From Homalodisca vitripennis (lineage: Eukaryota; Arthropoda; Insecta; Hemiptera; Cicadellidae), in NCBI RefSeq assembly GCF_021130785.1, contig NW_025778025.1:1-64000 (forward strand): a DNA stretch of 64,000 nt. The letters are read 5' to 3'. Below are positions 57,335 to 64,000 of this stretch, in pieces; positions within the stretch are counted from its first letter, which is position 1, and each line of letters begins with the position of its first letter. Made by a program: the position numbers and the translations under genes. The notes beneath the pieces are model-generated. The model did no database searches. It saw only the letters and a program-made list of their open reading frames with translations, and had not been told where the DNA came from.

Positions 57335-58338
57335 TTGACTTTCTCAATTCATATTCATAAAACTTTCCGGTTATTTCTTCATTATTTAAATCTTTTATAC
57401 TATAAGTTACAGGATCTGTGTTATTAATTTGATAAATCACAAAGATTTCTCTTGACCAATTGTTCTTATATTTGTTCGAAAATGTTTGTTTTTTACTAAC
57501 AATTCTTACATGATCATTGACTTTAAATTTAGTTTTCGTGTGAATTTCTGGTGGAACATACTTAAAAACCGACTCTAATAACTCTTTTTCTGCATCTTTA
57601 TCTACGTCTTTAGGCTTCATTTTGATTGTGCTATGAACAGTATCGTTATATTTCTTTACGATTTTTTGAAGAATATCGATCCATTTAAAGTTTTTATTAA
57701 TCTCAAAAATTACTTTCATTCTCTCATTTTGAGTTCTGTTATATCTCTCTACAATACTTGATTTCTCTTCGTTTTCAGTATGATAAATCTTAATGTTGTA
57801 TTTTCTCAAAACATCGTTAAATTCTTTATTTTTAAACTCTAAACCCTTATCTGTATGAAGTAAGTTTGGAGGTTTGTGATTGATCCTTATGGCATCTTTT
57901 ACTATATCTTCGAAAGCTTTTGAAATATCCTTGCCGTTTTTTCTTTTGATAGCTCTTGACCAAGCATATTTTGAGAAAGTATCAATAACATTTAACATAT
58001 ACTTAAATCCATCATTTTGATCTGAATAGTTAGACATTATAACTAAATCTGCTGCCCATAAATCGTCAATTCCTAATGTTATAATTTTTCTCTTTTTAAA
58101 CTTCTTTCGTACTGGTGCATGAATTTCTCTAGCTTCAATCTCGATTTCTTCCTTATTCTTAGATTCTTTCTTTACTTGTTTTTCATTTGGATTCTTTATA
58201 AATTTACTCTTATTTGTCTTACATTTTGAACATTTTGCTGCAATTCTATACAACCCGTTTTGAGTTTGAACGATTTTAGAATCTATATTTTTCGTTTTTT
58301 TTCTTGCATTTGTGGCAGTGAATCAAATCATCTTCCAT
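57318..58338 (-). pseudogene. Polinton integrase (zinc ribbon, DDE core, C-terminal domain), one frameshift
   Basis: The long frame (57318-58253) holds the retroviral-type integrase core: WAADLVIMSNYSDQ (first Asp), LLHTDKGLEFKNKEF (second Asp) and SSIVERYNRTQNERMK (catalytic Glu). A beta-rich C-terminal domain with VNDHVRIVSKK and a chromo-like end, GKFYEYELRKS, follows. The N-terminus begins at 58338 with a CxxC...CxxC zinc ribbon (IHCHKCKKK, AKCSKCKTN) like the 47-residue protein at 50394-50537. An eight-A run near 58295 puts the first 15 codons out of frame. It cuts and joins the element ends, giving 6-bp duplications. Start follows the PolB stop with no gap. Confidence 0.85.
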
Positions 58339-61300
58339 TTACATGTCAAAGTTTCCAAGTTTATTAAACTCATCTAATATATCAGATTTTGCTTCATTTT
58401 TATAGCCATAAGGTACTGTATCGATCTTATTTTCTAGAACGATTCTCTTATCATCTTTAGCGTTCAGTGCCAGCTTGTTTATGGTAACTGTGTACAATTC
58501 ATGTTTATAGCTTTTTATTACAGTCATCTCCCTAAATTCTTCTTTATCTTCGAACAAACATCTCTTCAAGTTTTCGATATTTATTGTTTTATTTACAACG
58601 CTTCTCTTAATTCCTTTACACCTAACTGGATTTTTGTCTAGATATTTGTACGAGTACATCTTTGATCTTAAACCACAAAATTCTTCTAATATCTCGCCGT
58701 TCAATTCGTCTTTGAATTTCCCTATTACCTTCTTATTTTTAGTAGTGAAACATTCATGATCTTTTGGATAATCGCTCGTATCAAAGTCATCTATATTTTC
58801 TTTAATAATTTTAAAAGGATCTCGTTTCAATTCTAGAAAATAACTGTCTGTATCCATGTAACACAGATTCAAATCTGGATCAAACTTCTTTAATTTGTTG
58901 TAATAAAACTCGTACATTAGCAATTTTGAGAGGTCGAGAACTGAAAATCCTATGTAGATCGGTTTGTTAAATTTAACCTTTTGTTTGTACATGTGACTCG
59001 CTATACAGTTGTCGTCAAAGATGTTAAAGCATTTGAAATTTGTTTTCTTAGCTTGTTTCATTGAAAATTCTTCATTTCCAAGCTTAATATCACATCTGTT
59101 TCTCACATTTTCCATAGATTTTCCAAAAACTGAGTTGTTCATCAGCTTATAAAAGTCCTTTTCAAAGTTGCTTGTAGCTTTGGTTCTCATGTTTGTGTTA
59201 AAATCAATGTATTCTTTCATAAAAGGCTTCTGATCGAATGCAATAACTCTATTCACATGTTTCAAAATCATACCTTGTTCCAAATAGAACTTCAAATTTC
59301 TCGAATGAACAACGTATTCAGTTTTATCCAGTAGAGTTGTGCAAAGTTTGTTTTTAAAATGTTCTGGAGCAAGAGGTAAATCCTTGTGATGTTCGTGTAA
59401 ATTTGTTGGATATTCTAGATCGACTTCAAGAATATAGCCATAATCTTCGTCGCCAGTGAGTTCCAAAATTGTTTCTTGCCATTCTGCTGTTGTATACGTT
59501 TTAGGATCCATCCACTTGATATCGTTATATGGTAAATTTTGCATAAGCCCATACCCATAAAGGTTGTTTGCATCGACGTACAACAGATAGCTTTCTGGTT
59601 TTGTCTTATCGAAATCTTTCAAATATTTGTTATTTGCTTTAACATATCGTTTAATACATTGAGAAATGCCTCCGCGAATACCTTTTTCGATCATTAAATA
59701 CATGTTATAATCGTTAATTAATTGTAATTCTATCTTCGTTAATTTTAACATTGCGTCCCATGCAAGACTGGGAGCTGTTAGATAGTGTGCCGGATCGAGT
59801 TTATAACATTTTAAGCAAATATTCCTAAAATTTTCAAAGATATCAGCGAGCAATAGAACATCTTGAATGTTATAGAGATCAGAGTAATTTCCAAGATTTT
59901 TCTCTTTTAATTTGTTCCAAACGCTCAAGTAGTGTTGATAATCTTTCTCAGATATGCTCTCGTCTGTCAAAAGTGAATAGAAATCTTGAATTTTCAGCTG
60001 TTCTGTGTAATCAAGTTTTTCAATACTATCGATAAATTCGTAAGGAAATATGCCTTTTCCAGATAGAATTTTAAAGATTTCTTCTTCGTCATTTGGCTGT
60101 CTTTCTATAATTTCATTCAATATTCTTCCATCCTGTATAAAATGATTTGTATGTTTGAAGTCTTCTTTCTTTAAATTTTTCGCTAATTTTTCGATAGATG
60201 ACGCCATGAATCTAAACGTGTCTACGAAAGAGAATTTTATGAACTTTCTAGGTTTGTCACCATCAAATTCATACCCGTATCCAGAATTTACAGAGTAATT
60301 TATATATCGTTCATCGGTGTTTGCAATCAAATCAACATTACCGTATTGTTTTGCCAATTCTTTTATGTACAAATGCGTATCGTAATTAGACATATTGTGA
60401 CAGAAAACGGGAATATTCTGAGGAAATTTCAAATTCAGATTACAAATTCTATGAGCTGCACCTCGAAATTTTCCAGTCAAATGACAGTGATCTCTGCATT
60501 TTTTGAATGCATCATAAGCAGAACTCCAATCATCTGGTAAAAACCCTAAAGTTTTTTCAGTGTCTTGATACGATATTTCTTCACAAATGTGGCAAAGATT
60601 TGAATTTTGATACGAAATTTCTTCTTCGTCAGTCAATTTCATGGGCTTCATGTTCTTTGAATTATATTTTTTAGCTATGTACTTCGATAATTTATTGAGC
60701 TCTTCAAACAATTTTGTAGGAACGTTCGGCAACTCTTCTTCATTTTTTGCTCGATAACATATCGGCTTGTACATACGATTGGTCACATTAGACACTAAAT
60801 ATAGAGTAAAACCATAAGGAATATGCTTCTGAATCTTGGTTGTAGTCGATTTTTGCGGATTGTTTTTGCATGTGGGAATCTTCTCTAATATGCTTTCAAA
60901 ATCCATATAAATAACGTACGGATGGCTAAATTTCTTTTGGTAATTGGTAAATTTAGTTGTTTGACCCGGAAACGGCATAATTGGCTTGCAAACTTCATGT
61001 TGCTTACAAATTTCTAAATGATCTGCTAAATCTCCAGATTTGTAGAAATGGCTTAAACATCTTCTACATAGCAATTTTTTATGTTCGTGTTTAGATAACT
61101 GAGAACTCACTAATCTATTTAAATCTGTTATCAACACATAATGAGATTTGTCTTCTTGTTTTACATACAGTAGATCAATATTTAATTCTGCATCATATTT
61201 TTCAGAAATTTGTAACGGAACAACCTTAATACTTTCATCAAAACTGTAGACATTGATAGACATTTTTGGATATTTGTACTTGGAATTGTAACTTCGTTTC

Positions 61301-62283
61301 TCAAATAATTGTATATCTTTTAAGGACATTGGATACTCGAAACCTGAAAATATCTCGTCATTTACAAATTTTTCATATTGTTTCGATCTTTCGCAGTCTC
61401 TTTCGGGTTTTTCAATAGCACATCGGATAGAATAAATAAAGCAATAATCATCTTTATTTTTGATATTTATACAAGCTTTTTTATCTTTGATTTTCTTTGG
61501 CAAATCGATATATGATCCTGCGTTCATCATTTCGTGTTTGTTAAGGCTCAAAACTAGTTGTTTGCAGCTTTTAAATGTCCATCCAGAACCCTTATTTGGA
61601 TGATTTGTCTGTTCTCGATGTGTTAATTTATTAAATTGCTTAGTAATAAAGTCGTTCACATCGAAGATTTCATCCGCTTTTATAGTAAAATACATAGGAC
61701 AAGTTTGTGGTTCACCGTTCACTAAAGTTCGTTCGTATTCGCATTCTAAAGAGAGATAGCCCTTCATATTTTTAACGGTTTCTTGAAATTTTTCGATTAA
61801 ACTTTTAATCTCTGGCCTCATAATTGATAGATATTTGTAAATTGACATGAACTTATCGTTTAAATTCGTTAAAATGTATTGCTTGAAAAGACCGTGTATT
61901 GAGGATAAAACTTCTACATCAATGATATTTTTTGGTTTTTCGTTAAGAGTTTTGTCAATTTCTTCGATCATTTCAGACTTAGTTTTATCGTTTGTTTCTA
62001 TGGACAATTTTTCAGCGATTGATTGAATTTTTTCATCATTAAATAGATTGAGATCTTTTTTATCTTCCTTAAAGTTTTTCTTTAATTCACGCAATTTTTC
62101 TATATTGTACATCTTCTCGTGACCATCGATTTGATTCTCTTTAGCCCAAGTCCTCAAATAATTTAGTTCTTTTTCATAAATATCTTTGTTCTTCAAATGA
62201 TTTTTCGAATTGTAATGACGAGTATAGTGATGTTCAAAAATGTCTTTTTTGCAGTATGGACACTCTATCTTTTTCCGCTCCAT
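58339..62283 (-). CDS. polB: Protein-primed type B DNA polymerase
   Basis: An intact 1314-residue frame. Residues 8-30 form a C2H2-like finger (CPYCKKDIFEHHYTRHYNSK). Exonuclease motifs: YMDFESILEK (about 460), FCHNMSNYDTHLY (about 626) and YNIQDVLLLADIF (about 808). Between ExoI and ExoII lies a cysteine/histidine insert, CHICEEISYQ to KCRDHCHLTGKFRGAAH. Polymerase motifs: DANNLYGYGLMQ (motif A, about 904), LMNNSVFGKSMENV (motif B, about 1050) and CYMDTDSYFLEL (motif C, about 1142). This is the organellar/viral family that primes on a terminal protein, and the long N-terminal region may supply that role. All catalytic residues are present and the frame is unbroken. It replicates the linear element. 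Confidence 0.95.
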   Translation of the reverse strand: MERKKIECPYCKKDIFEHHYTRHYNSKNHLKNKDIYEKELNYLRTWAKENQIDGHEKMYNIEKLRELKKNFKEDKKDLNLFNDEKIQSIAEKLSIETNDKTKSEMIEEIDKTLNEKPKNIIDVEVLSSIHGLFKQYILTNLNDKFMSIYKYLSIMRPEIKSLIEKFQETVKNMKGYLSLECEYERTLVNGEPQTCPMYFTIKADEIFDVNDFITKQFNKLTHREQTNHPNKGSGWTFKSCKQLVLSLNKHEMMNAGSYIDLPKKIKDKKACINIKNKDDYCFIYSIRCAIEKPERDCERSKQYEKFVNDEIFSGFEYPMSLKDIQLFEKRSYNSKYKYPKMSINVYSFDESIKVVPLQISEKYDAELNIDLLYVKQEDKSHYVLITDLNRLVSSQLSKHEHKKLLCRRCLSHFYKSGDLADHLEICKQHEVCKPIMPFPGQTTKFTNYQKKFSHPYVIYMDFESILEKIPTCKNNPQKSTTTKIQKHIPYGFTLYLVSNVTNRMYKPICYRAKNEEELPNVPTKLFEELNKLSKYIAKKYNSKNMKPMKLTDEEEISYQNSNLCHICEEISYQDTEKTLGFLPDDWSSAYDAFKKCRDHCHLTGKFRGAAHRICNLNLKFPQNIPVFCHNMSNYDTHLYIKELAKQYGNVDLIANTDERYINYSVNSGYGYEFDGDKPRKFIKFSFVDTFRFMASSIEKLAKNLKKEDFKHTNHFIQDGRILNEIIERQPNDEEEIFKILSGKGIFPYEFIDSIEKLDYTEQLKIQDFYSLLTDESISEKDYQHYLSVWNKLKEKNLGNYSDLYNIQDVLLLADIFENFRNICLKCYKLDPAHYLTAPSLAWDAMLKLTKIELQLINDYNMYLMIEKGIRGGISQCIKRYVKANNKYLKDFDKTKPESYLLYVDANNLYGYGLMQNLPYNDIKWMDPKTYTTAEWQETILELTGDEDYGYILEVDLEYPTNLHEHHKDLPLAPEHFKNKLCTTLLDKTEYVVHSRNLKFYLEQGMILKHVNRVIAFDQKPFMKEYIDFNTNMRTKATSNFEKDFYKLMNNSVFGKSMENVRNRCDIKLGNEEFSMKQAKKTNFKCFNIFDDNCIASHMYKQKVKFNKPIYIGFSVLDLSKLLMYEFYYNKLKKFDPDLNLCYMDTDSYFLELKRDPFKIIKENIDDFDTSDYPKDHECFTTKNKKVIGKFKDELNGEILEEFCGLRSKMYSYKYLDKNPVRCKGIKRSVVNKTINIENLKRCLFEDKEEFREMTVIKSYKHELYTVTINKLALNAKDDKRIVLENKIDTVPYGYKNEAKSDILDEFNKLGNFDM

Positions 62284-62487
62284 ATTTAAAGAGCAAAAAT
62301 TTGTAAACTAAAATTTTGAGAAGTGGTGATTTTTGTGACAACTTGACACAAATCAGCACAATTTCTGGTCAAATGTTTTCAGATTGTTCTATTTAAAGAG
62401 CAAAAATTTGTAAAATTAAATTTTGAGAAGTAGTGATTTTTGACACAAATCAGCACAATTTCTGGTCAAATGTTTTCAGATTGTTCT
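62284..62487 (-). repeat. Tandem duplication upstream of polB
   Basis: Two copies (62284-62390, 107 bp; 62391-62487, 97 bp) of a block containing ATTTAAAGAGCAAAAATTTG, TTTTGAGAAGT, GACACAAATCAGCACAATTT and CTGGTCAAATGTTTTCAGA. Each copy carries the polB start motif (on the minus strand, TTTTTGCTCTTTAAAT), so the promoter is duplicated. Only the inner copy is followed by ATG. Confidence 0.85.
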
Positions 62488-62488
62488 A

Positions 62489-62534
62489 TTTATTATAGAA
62501 AAATCTTTTATTTAAAAGATTTTTCTATAATAAA
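62489..62534. promoter_or_regulatory. 46-bp perfect palindrome with divergent start motifs
   Basis: A 22-base arm (62489-62510), a TT spacer and an exact reverse-complement arm (62513-62534). Each arm carries GATTTTTCTATAATAAA, the start motif of the element. The right arm runs into the ATG at 62534, while the left arm points towards polB but is not followed by ATG. It could be a bidirectional promoter, a replication or protein-binding site, or both. Confidence 0.7.
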
Positions 62535-62842
62535 TGGCGGCGCTGTTACAAGAGTTGAATAAGGTTGGTGAACTAAGATTCAAAGAATATAAGAAATTAG
62601 TGGAATTGGAAGAAAAAAAGAAACATAGAATCTTGAATTTGGAGAAAATGAAAGATAAATTCGGGTTTACAATAATTGCCGAGTTGGAAGATTGTAAAGT
62701 ACACTTGCCGAACAGATTTTTGACTGTTTTGGATGAGAAAAAGATTAAAGAATTAAACAAAAATGAAAAATTACACTTGGTTGTTACTGGAAAGAAGACT
62801 ATTAAAGATAAAGACTGTGTTACTATCAATTTTGTAGAGTAG
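62534..62842 (+). CDS. Small TIR-embedded protein, right copy, intact
   Basis: An intact 102-residue frame starting at TCTATAATAAATGG. It opens with a short coiled-coil-like segment (LLQELNKVGELRFKEYKKL), then a compact region that is identical in the left TIR copy (FGFTIIAELEDCKVHLPNRF and LHLVVTGKKTI). The likely fold is a small beta barrel of the OB type. In a protein-primed replicon, a single-strand DNA-binding protein encoded inside the ends would make sense, but this is inference. It is the reference for judging the broken left copy at 45750-46074. Confidence 0.6.
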   Translation: MAALLQELNKVGELRFKEYKKLVELEEKKKHRILNLEKMKDKFGFTIIAELEDCKVHLPNRFLTVLDEKKIKELNKNEKLHLVVTGKKTIKDKDCVTINFVE

Positions 62843-63124
62843 AAGATTTTTCGTCGTAGCAGACATTTCAAATAGATTGATTTGACAGCTCAAGAAAGTA
62901 GAAGCAAACAGCTATAGATTCGGTAATTTTTTCATTCGTGAGTTACAGATTCGTTTATTGTCCTTTAAACAGTATTTTTCATTGATTTACCGTCTGTCCC
63001 AAAAGTGAGCTAGAACCGCCTTACTGTTTGATTTTACAGATTCGTTTATTGTCCTTTAAACAGTATTTTCCCTTGATTTTCTGTCTGTCCCAAAAGTGCG
63101 CTAGAACCGCCATATTCATATCTA

Positions 63125-63126
<2 letters not shown>
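62608..63126 (-). repeat. Polinton right terminal inverted repeat
   Basis: Reverse complement of 45484-46000. It ends CATATCTACT, followed by the TATATA duplication at 63127-63132. The two 91-bp subrepeats lie at 62930-63110. Confidence 0.95.

Positions 63127-63171
<45 letters not shown>
63127..63171. repeat. (TA)n tract and right target duplication
   Basis: About 22 TA units; the first six bases are the right target duplication of the Polinton. Confidence 0.85.
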
Positions 63172-63174
<3 letters not shown>

Positions 63175-63504
63175 AACGCCCATGTGTTGTTTGTTTTCTA
63201 CAGTCTACTCATTCAACACTCCGTAAATTATTTATACAAAACATTGTTTGCATGAATGTAAAGATCAAATGAGTATAAGGCCATTTCACAAACCTTCCAT
63301 GAACACAAATCTCCCCGTAAGGGAATCGTTCACCGGAAACAACTGCGACTTTGGTTTTATTTAATATGGTTACTGCACCGTAAGGCTACGGCCACACTCA
63401 CCGTTTTTGTCGCTGCGTCAGAATCGCATGCGACGATGACGTTGCGTCAGAATCGCAGACATGGGCCACACTCGCCGTCAAAAACGCAGATCTCAGTGGC
63501 AAAG

Positions 63505-63803
63505 ATGTCTTCTCTAAGTGAAGCAGACTTATTACTAGTGTTAGCTGTTAGATCTTATTTGAAAAAGAAAAGAAAGAGAAGATTTGGTATTCATCCAATG
63601 AACACAGTGCGTTTGAGCCAAGGCCAGTTTTATACATTAATGAGTTTTTTGCGTAATGATAATGAAAAGTTCTTCTCTTATTTTCGAATGAGTGCCACAT
63701 CGTTTGATGAACTATTAGCTCTAGTGAGAGATGATCTGTCAAAACAAGACACCAGACTACGTCTGAGTATACCAGCAGAGGAACGCTTAGCTGTAACTTT
63801 GAG
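63505..63803 (+). CDS. Harbinger (HARBI1-like) transposase, first exon
   Basis: The frame from ATG 63505 reads SLSEADLLLVLAVRSYLKKK, RRFGIHPMN, QGQFYTLMSFLRNDNEKFFS, YFRMSATSFDELLALV and LSIPAEERLAVTLR. These are the N-terminal blocks of PIF/Harbinger transposases and HARBI1 proteins. After LAVTLR the sequence GAG|GTACGTAAC is a good splice donor, and the similarity stops there, so an intron follows. The DDE catalytic part would lie beyond the window. The exon itself is undamaged. Confidence 0.75.
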
Positions 63804-63904
63804 GTACGTAACAAAATGTGACAATTACTCTGATATTATAATAACATTTGACAAAATATATTAAATGCTTCAACGTTATCAATTATTCCACGTTCCTACT
63901 TTAT

Positions 63905-64000
63905 ATTGAAATGGAAAAGGAAAATTTAAGGAGGCGAAGTTCAGTCGTCTCTACCACTTAACCTCAGAACAAATTTCATGTTATTATAATTTTAAATCCA
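63905..64000 (-). repeat. LINE 3' end, same family as 12-18 kb
   Basis: GGAGGCGAAGTTCAGTCGTCTCTACCACTTAACCTCA resembles the 3' UTR at 12449-12492 (GGCGGAGTTAGGGC and CTCTACCACTCAACCTCA). It is a 5'-truncated copy inserted in the Harbinger intron and continues past the window end. Confidence 0.55.

Larger units (their letters stand above)
45484..63126. mobile_element. Polinton/Maverick (adintovirus-like) element, both ends present
   Basis: A 17,643-bp element starting AGTAGATATG and ending CATATCTACT, with inverted repeats of about 520 bp and a 6-bp duplication. AG...CT ends and 6-bp duplications are diagnostic for Polintons. It encodes protein-primed PolB, a DDE integrase, an adenovirus-type protease, a packaging ATPase, a double-jelly-roll capsid protein and a probable minor capsid protein, so the replication and virion-assembly set is present. 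Further genes are a PLA2-like protein, a fibre-like protein, BRO proteins, zinc fingers and orphans. PolB and the capsid gene are intact. Several others carry single-base indels, and one a stop substitution. A tRNA-derived repeat lies between 47.5 and 48.1 kb. Confidence 0.95.
63384..64000 (+). mobile_element. PIF/Harbinger element, left end, runs off the window
   Basis: TAA at 63381-63383 (the trinucleotide target type of this superfamily) precedes GGCTACGGCCACACTCACCG, a plausible inverted end. A related block, GGGCCACACTCGCCGTCAAA, follows at 63463. The transposase exon starts at 63505. The right end is outside the window, so the limits are open. Confidence 0.6.

Noticed and set aside
62512..62871. 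Minus-strand 119-residue frame in the right TIR
   Set aside because: Antisense shadow of the small TIR-embedded gene, which has the start motif on the plus strand.
63028..63255. Plus-strand frame across the right Polinton end
   Set aside because: Runs through TIR and (TA)n microsatellite; chance frame.

Overview
This window is AT-rich, intron- and repeat-dominated animal DNA, most likely an insect. The evidence is the arthropod-type transposons (mariner, piggyBac-like, Helitron, Harbinger, CR1/Jockey-like LINEs), the long (TA)n tracts and the near absence of conserved host coding sequence. No host protein-coding gene can be called with confidence; one possible microexon near the left edge and one possible 5' exon near 33.0 kb are the only hints.

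Region by region. 1-6.1 kb holds AT-rich DNA with a decayed LINE. 6.1-7.0 kb is a piggyBac-like non-autonomous element with TTAA duplications. 7-11.8 kb has no gene. 11.8-18 kb holds a dispersed repeat (second copy at 20.9-21.3 kb), a short LINE 3' fragment and a nearly full-length but broken LINE on the minus strand. 18.05-19.24 kb is a dead mariner. 24.2-27.35 kb is a nest of LINE fragments, one inserted inside another. 29.6-31 kb is an inverted tandem array (foldback-like). 34.3-35.0 kb is a 72-bp satellite, 35.6-36.2 kb a MITE, and 36.6-37.7 kb two more tandem arrays. 39.28-40.2 kb is a Helitron. 43.3-43.7 kb is another LINE scrap.

The centrepiece is a complete Polinton/Maverick (adintovirus-like) element at 45484-63126 (17.6 kb). 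It begins with AG and ends with CT, sits in a (TA)n tract with a 6-bp TATATA duplication, and has terminal inverted repeats of about 520 bp. Reading from the right end, the minus strand carries an intact protein-primed type B DNA polymerase, a retroviral-type integrase, two zinc-finger paralogues, a packaging ATPase, a DUF8207/phospholipase-A2-like protein, a basic amphipathic minor protein, an adenovirus-like cysteine protease, a fibre-like protein, a 47-residue zinc-ribbon protein, a helical-repeat protein, the double-jelly-roll capsid protein, a zinc-ribbon protein that may resemble poxvirus late transcription factor 3, and a small protein embedded in the left TIR. The plus strand carries a probable minor capsid protein, a BRO-family gene plus a BRO fragment, two orphan genes, and the right-TIR copy of the small protein. 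Together these make a virus-like replication, integration and virion-assembly set.

Almost every gene in the element starts at a shared motif, approximately TTTTTCTATwTAAATGG, in which the start codon is part of the motif. At two junctions the upstream gene's TAA stop supplies the TAA of TAAATG. Most genes outside PolB and the capsid gene are broken by single-base indels, several of them in A-runs, while the two TIRs differ only by single-base indels. The element is therefore either very young with indel decay or intact with long-read assembly errors.

The right edge (63.4-64 kb) holds the first exon of a Harbinger-type transposase and another LINE 3' end.
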